Positions 1 through 8,968 of a stretch of 64,000 nucleotides of DNA are shown in pieces (the first letter of the stretch is position 1; each line of letters starts with the position of its first letter). Location of the stretch: NCBI GenBank assembly GCA_009763385.1, contig CM019825.1, positions 114,385,131 through 114,449,130 of the forward strand, read 5' to 3'. The notes beneath the pieces were generated by a model. It saw nothing but the letters and a program-made list of their open reading frames with translations, made no database searches and was not told where the DNA came from. Source of the DNA: Coix lacryma-jobi var. lacryma-jobi. Its lineage: Eukaryota > Streptophyta > Magnoliopsida > Poales > Poaceae. The position numbers and the translations under genes were made by a program.

Positions 1-2180
1 TTCAAATTTATCAAGAAACTTCCATGAACAGTAAAGTCATATTCTTTTCTGCATGAATTTTCTAAAAAAACTCAGAAAAGCACACTTGTATGACAACTTC
101 ATTTTCTTTCAAACAACTACCCATACTTAGTATTTTTCTTAGCTTCTATCAGGCATACAGAGAGTACATGAATTTTCCCATTTTATTTCTACATATATTT
201 CTTTCAATAATTAATTTAACAAAACAGCTAAAAAGACATTTAAATCTAAACAAATATTTTCTTTACAAGAAACGACCTTCATATATTTTGCACAGATACT
301 TTATATGATAGGAAGCATGTACAATTTTTTGCCATATTTTAATTTGACCAGAAAACCTGTGAACACATTTATTTAACAAATTGCTCATAAACTAAAATAA
401 ATAAAAACAACACAATAAACTTCCACCAAAATTACTTTCATATTTTTCCTTGATAGATCTACTTATGAACAGATTTAAAAAACTGAAAATACTTCATTTG
501 GATCATTAAAACGTGCTACACAAAATAAACAAGCTTTTCTGGAAAAACAAAATAAAAGGAAAAACATTTCTGAAATCCGGCTGGGCCTCTATAGACTCGG
601 CCCATAGACTCAGTGCGGCTGACGTGCGGGGCCGACTGGGTCAACGGGGCCCACCTGTCGGTGTGAGCCGAGCAGGGGAAGAGGGTTGACCGGCGAATCG
701 CCGACGGCGAGGTCGCCGGCGGTGAAATGGGGCTCGGTGAGTTCGTCTTGGTGAGACGAACCCGTCGGTGGCGGTGGTTTGGCACGGGGTTGGCCGTAGC
801 TCACCGGCGACGAACAACGGCGGACGGCGGTGGCGACATGGCTCGGCTAGGCCGTTTCCGGCAGTCGCCGGCTAAATTAGCGAGTGCATCGTGCTCAGTG
901 AGGCCTAGGAAGGAAGCTAGGGGGGTTGGTTTGGCCATTGAGGTGTCAGAGAGGCTCGGCCTCATGCGCAAGCCGCGACGGTGGCCATGGCGCTCGGCCG
1001 GAGAAGAGGGGAAGCTAGGGAGCGGTAGCGTTGAGGCCGAGGGTTGTTCTCACCTTGCCTTTGCTCGTTGAGGCTTGTCGGTGAAGGAGGGAGGCGGTGC
1101 AGCTTTGGTTGGTGTAGAACGAGCTCGGCCTCTCTTCGGCGCCGCTGGCGGCCGAAGAGGGGCGCTCCGTGCTCCGGTGGCGGTGGGGCTCCAACGGCGA
1201 CGTTGACGCGAGCACCGTGTGTCCCACACGAGGGTGGAGTGATGTGCGAGGTGGATTGGGTGGTGGTGCTTTGCTGTGGCCGGAACGCCGACGGGGCTTG
1301 CGGGCGGAGGCGAGCGCTCCGTGTTCGACGTGCGCGTTCGTGCGGGTGAGAGAGAGAGCAAGCGGAAGCTGGTAAGTTTGGAGTGAGTGAGGGAGTGGGG
1401 AGAGCGGGGTGCTCGGTTTTGCTCTGTCGGCGGGTGACCAGCGGTCATGGCGGGTCCCGCGGCGGCGAGCGGCACGGCAGCGAGGCGATCAGCGAGTGGG
1501 CGAGAAGGATCTTGGCATGCACGTGGGAGAAGGGATCGCGCGAGGAGAGGCCGGAGAGGATTCGGGGCAGGGAGTTGCGGCCACGTGGCCGTGTCGCCGG
1601 CGTACGGCGCGGCCGTGTCGGGGCGACCGGTGCGGGCGAGCGGGAGCGGGGGCGCGGCGCGGGCTGGGCCGAAAGGCCAAATGGGCCGAAAGCGAAGCGC
1701 CGGGAGAAATCAAATTCTTTTTTCCTTTCCAATTCTTTTCCAAACTTTGACCAATTGAAAACAGTTTCAAAAACTCAAAACTAAGGTTTGACCCAAAAAT
1801 AAAAGTTTCTCCAAATAATTTTCTCTACAACTTTCATATAGAACACTTTTTCTAAAAATCATTTCTTTAGCCTTCACATAATTAAAGCTAATTTTGAGCT
1901 ATAAATCATTTTTGTTCCCATATTTTTAATTATTAAACCATACTGAACTAAGTCAAGGTGTCAATAAGAAAAGTGTTGTACTTAATATTATCTATTTTAT
2001 AAAATTATTTGCCAAGACAGAAATCCATTTAAACCATCAAGTCCTATTGAAATCAAATTTCAAATAAACAAACAAAAGGCAAAAAGCATTTCTATGCACA
2101 TGAGATGATGCGATGCAATGCTCATGTTATTTAGTAGCTAATGCTGGCCCTAATGCAATGCTTGATACTAGGGTGTCACA
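1..2180. repeat. 3' part of a gypsy-type LTR (left end outside window)
   Basis: The segment is AT-rich (1-550), then strongly GC-rich (about 560-1690), then AT-rich again, and it ends in GGGTGTCACA at 2171-2180. The solo LTR at 12512-15807 has the same layout: a GC-rich block with GGGCC-type motifs, an AT-rich tail, and a GGGTGTGACA end. I infer a long Ty3/gypsy-type LTR whose start lies left of the window. The open frames in the GC-rich block run in several overlapping frames and resemble no protein I know. Orientation and family are not certain. Confidence 0.45.
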
Positions 2181-2937
2181 CTTTCCTAGAGTAAAAAGAA
2201 AGGAAGACAAACTTAAGACAAAGACACGTAGCTCTTTTTTGTTTTTTTTTGCAGAGGGAGTTGACGTTGCTTGTCTGGTTGGCGTTGTCTCAACTGCTGC
2301 TTCGGTTGAAGAGAAGCCCCTCGGTGCACGCGTCCTCCTTGCGGAGGTCTGCCGAGAGTTCTTTAACTGGCATATGGGATACTCGCTCGAAACCCGACGT
2401 GGAGGCCTTAGGTGAGCCGGAGATTGAAGCTTTGGTCCGAGGCCCGGTGGGGAGGCCTCGGATGTTGTATCGCCTCGACCGGGCCCTGATTATTATATTC
2501 GTGGGTTGAGGCTTGGCAGGCCAACCTTGGCTATTTTTTGCCAATGAGGCGAGCTGGTTTTTCTAGTCAAGCGGTGGGGTGTGAGATCGATTTTTCGAAT
2601 CTCTGGAAAGAAGAGAGCCTTTTTATTTCCCCTTTTTCTTCTAGATTACAGCTGCAAAGAAACAATCGTTCTTTACGGACGGGTGTTGAAAAAAGGGAAA
2701 CAAACAAGAAGGGATAGAAGAAGGGACAATGGGGATGGAATTATGGGGTACCCATTTCTCCCCTGCTAAGACGGACAGTGGGTCTTTAGTAAGCTACTCC
2801 TTTTGCTGCTTTGTATGGTTATCAAGCTCCACTTTTTCCTCTTCCACCTTCTTCATCACCATATTTTTTAGTAAAGGAATTTTTTCAAGGAAAGGGAACA
2901 TAACTTCTCTATCATTAGAGACCAGTTGCAAAAAGCT
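2181..2937. other. Unassigned sequence between repeats
   Basis: I see no convincing gene here. About 2240-2480 is GC-rich with GAGGCC-type repeats like gypsy Tat internal regions. About 2580-2930 has long T and A runs and weak open frames. No PBS follows the LTR-like end at 2180, so that LTR is either a 3' LTR or a solo copy. Nothing here supports a host exon. Confidence 0.35.
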
Positions 2938-3215
2938 CAGAATAGAATGAAGTTCTATGCTGATCAAAACAGATCTGATAAGGTGTCTCAAAGACTCGCA
3001 AGTATATCTGAAGATGCAGTCTCTCAAGCATGCTACTCTGCCTATCAGCAGCAAGGCTAAGCTATCTTCCAAGTTCTATGGACCCTTTACTGTTCTGGAG
3101 AGAATTGGCAAGGTTGCTTATCGCCTCAATCTACCTCCTGATGCTAAACTTCACCCAGTTTTTCATGTTTCACAACTGAAGCGTCGTTTGGGACCTCAGA
3201 TTGCCCCAGCTGGTA
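2938..3215 (+). pseudogene. Ty3/gypsy (chromovirus-type) integrase C-terminal fragment
   Basis: The translation reads MKFYADQNRSD in one frame. After a frameshift at about 2975-2985 it continues with VYLKMQ, then SSKFYGPFTVLERIGKVAYR and LHPVFHVSQLKR. GPFxVLxRIGxVAYxLxLP followed by HPVFHVSxLK is the diagnostic C-terminal integrase region of plant Ty3/gypsy elements, especially chromoviruses. Only about 90 codons survive. There is no upstream DDE core and no chromodomain downstream, so this is an isolated, frameshifted relic. It lies outside the nearby Sireviruses, which are Ty1/copia. Confidence 0.8.
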
Positions 3216-3402
3216 AATTTAGCCGGTACGCAGTACTTTTCCAAACCTTCTCTTTGAATATAGAGAATACAGTTCGGGTATACACATTCCGTGCTTCTGA
3301 CTCAATTGGATCACATGACCACCCTTTGACGCCTGTCTTTCGTTCGGGCTCAGCCCCTTCTCTTTCCATCTCCAACCCATTCGTCACGTCCCTCTAGGAC
3401 GG
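3196..3402 (-). pseudogene. Possible FAR1/MULE-like protein fragment
   Basis: The minus frame reads ...SEARNVYTRTVFSIFKEKVWKSTAYRL. It faintly resembles the segment of FAR1-type (MULE-derived) proteins with a 'Y-T-R-x-x-F-x-x-F' core. It abuts the gypsy integrase fragment in the opposite orientation. There are only about 60 codons and no zinc-finger or transposase motif nearby, so a chance open frame is possible. Confidence 0.2.
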
Positions 3403-3724
3403 CGTTCTGAATGTGTCAGTGAGTCATCCGCGGCAGGTGTGCGTTATCCCAAGGACTCGATGTTGCCGTGAAGGACCGAATTGGCGACCAGAGGGGGGTG
3501 AATGGGAGCCTCAAATTTTAACTCGTGAAATGAATGGCCCTTGTCCCAGAGAGTCACCCCAAAAGCAAGACACGGGCTTGCTAGTATCCACGACCCTAGA
3601 TGTAGGGTGGATGCTTCCTAGAAGCACAGCGGGATACTACACAACCCAAGAAGTCCAACGCAAAAGCCTGAAACCAAATCTGAAGTCCAACGAACGAATT
3701 GCGAATGGAACAGCAAACAAGTCA

Positions 3725-4020
3725 CTGCATCGGACGCTGGCAGCGTCCGATGCCTCAGTGGCGGACGCGTCCGATGCCTCAGTGGCGGACGCATCCGATG
3801 TGAACAAAGCAGTTCTGGAACCTTACTGCATGACCATCGGACGCTGCTACAGTGATAGCTCAGCGTCTGATGCCCTGGCCCGACGCGTCCGATGATCAAC
3901 GGAGCGTTCGATGCCCTGCGTCCGATGCTCACTCAAAAACGCAGTTCGTTGACACGTGGCAACGGGGCGTCCGATGTGACGAACTCAGCGTCCGATGCTC
4001 ACGACGTCAGCGTCCGATGC
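3725..4020. repeat. GCGTCCGATGC motif array in LTR B
   Basis: About a dozen copies of GCGTCCGATGC or its inverted form (ATCGGACGC) occur in about 300 bp. They include two near-identical units containing GATGCCTCAGTGGCGGACGC at 3757-3800. Copies in both orientations can pair with each other. The array holds the position in this LTR that CGGTAGTACCG arrays hold in elements A and C. Confidence 0.8.
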
Positions 4021-4609
4021 CCCCGAAAGTAGTGCTGTTCTTTGCCGATTCAACCCGATCTCCTCTGAATCAAAAGCTCTAACGTCAAGACTCGATCTGA
4101 GAGGTCACAATGATGTTAGTGAGCTACTCCTAGGAGATCATGGCTCGAGTCTAACTCCAAATCGGTGAATCGAAAGAATTCGGGGCAAGGGATGAAAAAC
4201 TCGATCCGAAACGAAAATCGATCGATCTACTTGCTCATGAGATTAGGGATGAATTCCTTTAGTGCAAAGATGCGCCTCACGATCTAGAGCAACTCAGTTC
4301 AAGCAGAATCGAAGATCGTTCCTCGAAAAAGGAGAACGAAGCAAATCTCCGAGAGAGCAAAAACCAAAACGCGAAGAACTCAGCTCAAAACGCGAATCGA
4401 TCCCGATTACCAGCCGAAGCTCCTCCAAATGAAGAGACAACGAGATTACGGTCTTGTTTCCTCAAAATTCAAATACACAGAGGTATGATTAGTCGTCTCT
4501 GCGGATCACAGGCAGTGAGGTATGATTAGAACCTAAGCGAGGGCTAGAGAGAGAGAGCTCAGGAACAAATGGCTGCAAGGATAGAGAGAGAGAGGAGGGG
4601 CGCCTCTCT

Positions 4610-4617
4610 TATTTATA
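4610..4617 (-). promoter_or_regulatory. Candidate TATA box of LTR B
   Basis: The minus strand reads CTATAAATAAGAG, a good plant TATA element. It lies downstream (minus sense) of the 4875-5080 palindrome array and upstream of the GCGTCCGATGC array. It is inferred to start the U3-R transcript of element B. Confidence 0.55.
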
Positions 4618-4874
4618 GCCTAATAACAATAGTCCCCTTCTACCCCTAGATACAAGAGTGAAGCGGCCAACCCTAGGGGTATCCCGGTCCAACTCTAAAG
4701 AGTCACGATCTGACGGTCATGCGCCTTCCTCATCCTTAGCTTCGCCTCGACGCAAGCCTCATGATGCCGCCACGTGCCGTCCTATCGACTGTCGCGCCTT
4801 CCTCGTGGATAGCTTCGCCGCCGCGCCAGCCTCTCCACGCCGCCACGCGTCGACCGTCCTTTTTGGACCTCCCC

Positions 4875-5080
4875 CCAGTTTTGAGGCTGAAACCAGGAAA
4901 CCTGTCCTCCGGCTGAGTTTTGTGGACCAAACTCAGAAACCCGCGAGCACAGGTTTTGAGGCCCAAACCTGGAAACCGTCCTCGCCGAGTTTTGAGGCCC
5001 AAACTCGGAAACCCGCCACCCCGAGTTTTGTGGCCCAAACTCAGAAACCGTCGAGGGTAGTTTTTAGAGGCTCAACTACC
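4875..5080. repeat. 36-bp-period array of covarying palindromes in LTR B
   Basis: Five clear inverted repeats and one weaker copy (4875-4897) recur every 35-37 bp. Arms: CTGAGTTT/AAACTCAG (4913-4936), CAGGTTT/AAACCTG (4950-4971), CCGAGTTT/AAACTCGG (4985-5008), CCGAGTTT/AAACTCAG (5021-5044, one mismatch) and GGTAGTT/AACTACC (5056-5080). The loops resemble TGAGGCC. Arm sequences differ between copies, but complementarity is retained. Confidence 0.85.
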
Positions 5081-5544
5081 AAACCCGCGCCGTAGACGGG
5101 ATGTGGTTCGCACACCCCGAGTTCCAGCACCGATGCCGGAGCATGTCCAGCCTCCACGCCGGGCACAGTGCATTCGCCTTCCTTCTCGGCCTCCCGCCAA
5201 GTGTCACGATGCCATCACCTTCCTCCTGACTCGGCCGATGCACCGCACATCCCCGTGTCCTCTCGCTCGTCGATGCCACGTGCCAGCTACCACAGCTGGT
5301 CCTCCGGTCTCCCGGTCCGTCGGTCCAAGCCTCACGTCCGCCCTTCACCGTTCCCGGTCAGTCGGCACGGCACGTCTCTACTTGACCTTCACCTCACCTT
5401 CGACCACTGTCTCCGAGCTCCACACCTGCACATCAACACAACCAAGAGACATGTTGCCTCTCACCCCTATCGGTGAGCCTGTTGACCGATCGCTCATCAC
5501 TCAGGAAGGGATCCACAAGGGCACATATCAACCTTATGTTCGCA

Positions 5545-6451
5545 ATCTCCCCCTTGATGAGTGCATCGTCAACACAATCGTAACCATGATCAAAGAAGAA
5601 AAGAAAATAGAAGTAGATAGAGAAGAAAACTCACTCGAGATGTCCAAAAGCCAAGGTAAAGGCCGAAGAAAGACAAGTCGAGATAAGCAAAGCTTGGTTC
5701 CCAAAGACATGGGCAACGGCTCAAAGCAACCAAGTCAAGAACAAGCTAGTCCTCAAGAAGAGGCAGTAAGGGCTCAACACCACTAGCTGAAAGCTCGATA
5801 CCAAAAGAGGCTAAAACATCGCATTCGAAAGAAAAACAGCTAGTCCCTCAAAATAGAGGCACAGAGGCTCAACACAACTAGCAGAAGACTCGATACCAAT
5901 TTAAGGCCAAATCGAAAAGAAGCAGAAAAGCTCCCCCTCACTTAAAGAACTCCCCCTCAACAAGTGAAGCACAGGCAATTGTCACGGCAAATTGTCACCA
6001 CACCATAAAATTCTCCCCCTGAAAAATTCTCCCCCTTGGGGGCAATTTGCAAGTAAAATAGAAGAGAAAGAAGCTCAAACAAGCAAAACGGAGCTAAGCC
6101 ATGCCTATCGGAGTCAGGCAAGTGCATATGAGTCAAAAATGCATGTTAGCAGCTTCAGGTATATAGTTGATAGAGTGAAAGAACGCTCTAAAGAGTGCTG
6201 ATCCGATTACTAGGCAACAACCAAAAATGCTAGCAAAGGCTCACTGATCACAGAAAACAAGATATGAACACATAAGCTTAGTGAGCAGTTTTAAGCCGTT
6301 CAGAAAGGGGTTTCACCATCAAGACAACACTGAACATGTATAGACAGAAAATCAAACAAGTGCTAAACATGTATACAAGGTGAACTACCCCTAGCATAGT
6401 TCAATCATCTTGCTATACAATGAAACATAGACTTGTGTCATGATGCCATCA
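5545..6451 (-). other. 3' untranslated region of Sirevirus B with repeated polypurine tracts
   Basis: On the minus strand this stretch ends in CATCAAGGGGGAGAT, the PPT directly abutting the 3' LTR. Further G-rich tracts are seen as C-runs on the plus strand at about 5931, 5951, 6014 and 6029. Several PPT-like tracts upstream of the 3' LTR are a known Sirevirus trait. An open frame on the plus strand (to 5786) is antisense to the element and looks fortuitous. Confidence 0.65.
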
Positions 6452-6799
6452 CCAAGTGTCACGATGCCATCACCTTCCTCCTGACTCGGCCGATGCACCA
6501 CACATCCCCATGTCCTCTCGCTCGTCGATGCCATGTGTCAGCTACCACAGCTGGTCCTCGGGTCTCCCGGTCTGTCGGTCCAAGCCTCATGTCCGCCCTT
6601 CACCGCTCCCGGTCCGTCGGCACGGCACGTCTCTACTTGACCTTCACCTCACCTTCGACCACTGTCTCCGAGCTCCACACCTGCACATCAACACAGCCAA
6701 GAGACATGTTGCCTCTCACCCCTACTGGTGAGCTTGTTGACCGATCGCTCATCACTCAGGAAGGGAACCACAAGGGCACATATCAACCTTGTGTTCGCA
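6452..6799 (-). repeat. Truncated 5' LTR of Sirevirus B (first 348 bp)
   Basis: The sequence matches 5197-5544 at an offset of 1255 bp, with about 15 differences by eye. Just before it a 19-bp stretch (GTGTCATGATGCCATCACC, from 6435) nearly repeats the start of the copy, so the deletion junction is slightly complex. The right edge abuts TSD TGCCG. Confidence 0.8.
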
Positions 6800-7287
6800 T
6801 GCCGCGAATGACTCCCTTGACGCTTGGGAGCGAGGGAGAGGGGGCTGCCGAACTTGCCTCGTCTGGTCTTCCATCACCTTTCTGCGGGTCTTGGTAAGGG
6901 CGGCGACCCTGAGAACTAGAGTCGGGGCGCCTGTCTGTCGGTGGTGACAGTGGTCGGACGCAAACTTGCCGGTGGCAGCAAGTTTTACGGATCGTCCGGG
7001 CGGACTGTTGAGGGCGTGGGAGGCGTCTCGACTTGTTCGACCAGTTTGTCCCCTCGAGATCCTCTTCAGCCCAAAGCGGCGGCCCATGGGGGAGGCAGCT
7101 GGTTCCATTCCACTAAACATCCCCTTTTGCTACGCCAGTTCCTAGTCGACGATAGAGTTGTCGACAGGACCAGTGAGCTCAGAAGCGTGTCAAGTGCAAA
7201 TGGCGCCAGCCTTCCCCCCAGGCACCCTGTTTCTTCTCCTTATGTTGGCTCCTCTCCGCCTGACGTGACATCAGTGAATGGAGAGGT
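6800..7287 (-). pseudogene. Leader/gag-proximal segment of the Tat-like element
   Basis: A minus frame of about 120 codons (7120-6752) runs through this GC-rich stretch into the Sirevirus B LTR. It includes LRVAALTKTRRKVMEDQTRQ, which has the basic, low-complexity look of the N-terminal or leader part of Tat-type gag. The plus strand has overlapping open frames, so coding status is weak. The right edge (7283-7287) is the GAGGT target copied by Sirevirus A. Confidence 0.35.
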
Positions 7288-7669
7288 TGAAAGCCTCAGT
7301 TTGATTTTGGTTAATTGATTAAACCTATTTGGTCTAATCCTATTGCTAAGCATGTGTGTAGCTGATGAGAAAGGATTATGACCAAGCCTTTGATGGAGCT
7401 AGCTAAATGGCAACCATGATGGATGGTGATGGCCACAAGTTCTCAAGTGTTCATATGCTCTATCTTTGGTGAAATGGAGAAGGGAAAAGATGCCATTGCT
7501 CAAGTTGAGATTTTAGTTTTATCTTTTCTCTTGAGTAATAGGCAAGTCGGACTATCAAGAGGGATGCATTTTAGGCTAGCTAATGTGGAGAAAAGTGCTC
7601 ATGGCGTCTAACATCTAGCGCTTGAGAGACACCACGCACTCACGAACACATAGAGGTCTGCTGAGTGTG

Positions 7670-8020
7670 GTCGATAGTATCAACCATGGGAGTCGGTAGT
7701 ACCGCCCAAGGGTGTTGCGTGCAATGCTCTTTGGACAGGGCCTCAGTTGACCTAGCGGTAGTACAGCTATAGAGCCAGTACTACCGGGCACGGTAGTACC
7801 GACCCTCTGGTCGGTAGTACCGAGGGTCCAGGATCTTTTTTCACCCTCTCTGAGTATGTCTTAGTTTGGCCTGGTGGTAGTACCGCCATAAGGCCGGTAC
7901 TACCGGCCCCCGGTGGTACCGACCAGTTGGTCGGTGCTTCCCTCAGGTCAACGGGTTGTGTAACGGCCATTTTCAGGTAGTCGGTACTACCGGCCTAGGG
8001 GGTCGGTACTACCGACCGTG
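7670..8020. repeat. CGGTAGTACCG palindrome array in LTR A
   Basis: About ten odd-length palindromes share the core CGGTA-N-TACCG. Flanks vary but stay complementary, for example GGCCGGTACTACCGGCC at 7892-7908 and GGTCGGTACTACCGACC at 8001-8017. The array lies just upstream of the TATA element and is repeated in the 3' LTR. Confidence 0.9.
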
Positions 8021-8037
8021 ACGCAGAAGGTGACTTG

Positions 8038-8045
8038 TATAAATT
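8038..8045 (+). promoter_or_regulatory. Candidate TATA box of LTR A
   Basis: TATAAATT lies about 20 bp after the last palindrome of the main array (8001-8017). The 3' LTR keeps it in CTTTTATAAATTGCC at about 31241. Inferred start of the genomic RNA. Confidence 0.55.
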
Positions 8046-8913
8046 GCTGCTCGGTCGGCTTCTAACCGTTACCTCTCTGTTTCTTCTGACCTAAGACAAG
8101 AAAGAGAGCTCCCAAGTGTTGACTAAGCTCCTCTCTCTCCCTTTGATTCTAGAGTGAATCTCTTGCAAGCTTTGAGCTAGGGAAGTGAGATTAGAGAGTG
8201 AGAAGCATCGATCTACGTCTTGAGCACTTAGATCTTACATCTCTCCGGCTTGATTTGTGTTCTTTACTCTTGGGTTCTTGGAACCCTAGCCGGTTAGGTG
8301 TTCTTCGGTTGTTGCCCGTGATTGACTCATTTCTGAGGGCACTCCAAAGTGTTTGTATTACCCTCGTGATTCTTAGTGAAGAAACTCGGCTAGCCTTTGT
8401 GGTTGCTTGAGTGAGGCAAGGAGGTGAAAGAGACTCCGACCTTAGTGGTCACCTCAACAACGAGGACGTAGGCACTTCTTAGTGAAGTGGTCGAACCTCG
8501 AGATAAATCTTGTGTCCCGTGTGCTTGTTGGATTTGCTTCTTGGGTTATTTCGTTTGCACTTGTGTTCTTCGTGTTCTTCCTCCCTCCTCTCTCATTCTT
8601 AGGTGTGGGAAGGCTTGATCTACACTTATGGGAGGAGCCACTACTTGGATAAGGTATAAACTTCATCTACATCTCCTAGGGAAACATTGGTATAAGTTAG
8701 ATTCATTTTTGCATCTTATATCTCGATTTCGTAGCCGTTCCTAGGTTGTCGGTAGTACCGACCCTTGGAGCCGGTAGTACCGACCTCGGTAGTACAGCCC
8801 CTATAGTCGGTGGTACTGACTGTACGGTCCGATATCCGTTTTGAGCTTTGAGTTTCAGGATTCTAGATTTTTAAATAGGCTATTCACCCCCCTAGCCATT
8901 CGTACCTTTCAAG

Positions 8914-8925
8914 TGGTATCAGAGC
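8914..8925 (+). promoter_or_regulatory. Primer-binding site of Sirevirus A
   Basis: TGGTATCAGAGC, complementary to the 3' end of plant initiator methionine tRNA, begins 2 nt after the 5' LTR end. Confidence 0.95.
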
Positions 8926-8968
8926 CAAGTCACCGTTTGTTTGAGGATTTACAATCTCTGGTATTACA

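Larger units (their letters stand above)
3469..5544 (-). repeat. 3' LTR of Sirevirus B
   Basis: The LTR is 2076 bp. Read on the minus strand it starts TGCGAACATAAGG and ends GGTCCTTCA, preceded by the CACCCCCCTCTGG motif seen near the ends of the other Sirevirus LTRs here (CACCCCCCT in A and C, and its complement in D). It carries two palindrome arrays, at 3725-4020 and 4875-5080. The numerous open frames are not conserved coding sequence. Confidence 0.85.
3469..6799 (-). mobile_element. Sirevirus B (Ty1/copia), internally deleted remnant
   Basis: A minus-strand element is bounded by a perfect 5-bp TSD, TGCCG, at 3464-3468 and 6800-6804. The left LTR (3469-5544) starts TGAAGGACCG and ends GTTCGCA on the plus strand. 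It is followed by a C-rich tract that is the complement of a polypurine tract. A 348-bp copy of the LTR's right end recurs at 6452-6799, offset by exactly 1255 bp. The element therefore keeps a full 3' LTR, about 0.9 kb of 3' untranslated region and only the first 348 bp of its 5' LTR. PBS, gag and pol are deleted. By eye the two LTR pieces differ at about 15 of 348 positions. The element sits in a Tat-like gypsy element. Confidence 0.85.
7288..8911 (+). repeat. 5' LTR of Sirevirus A
   Basis: The LTR is 1624 bp with TGAAAG...CTTTCA ends. It contains many CGGTAGTACCG-type palindromes in two clusters (about 7670-8020 and 8745-8815) and a TATA element at 8038. It is 103 bp shorter than the 3' LTR because it lacks one repeat unit (present at about 30957-31060 in the 3' LTR). 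Confidence 0.95.

Noticed and set aside
1050..1784. Several overlapping open frames on both strands
   Set aside because: They lie in a GC-rich LTR block, all frames are open at once, and they have repetitive Arg/Pro/Ala composition and no known motif.
2580..2935. Possible organelle-derived (NUMT) insert, judged by base composition
   Set aside because: I recognise no mitochondrial or plastid gene, and composition alone is not evidence. Only a search against organelle genomes could decide.
4875..5080. Regularly spaced inverted repeats that look CRISPR-like
   Set aside because: The units are only about 36 bp, have no unique spacers, lie inside an LTR of a plant retrotransposon, and have variable arms.
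5103..5786. Plus-strand open frame of 227 codons across the LTR/PPT boundary of element B
   Set aside because: It is antisense to the element, crosses the LTR edge, and has no known motif.
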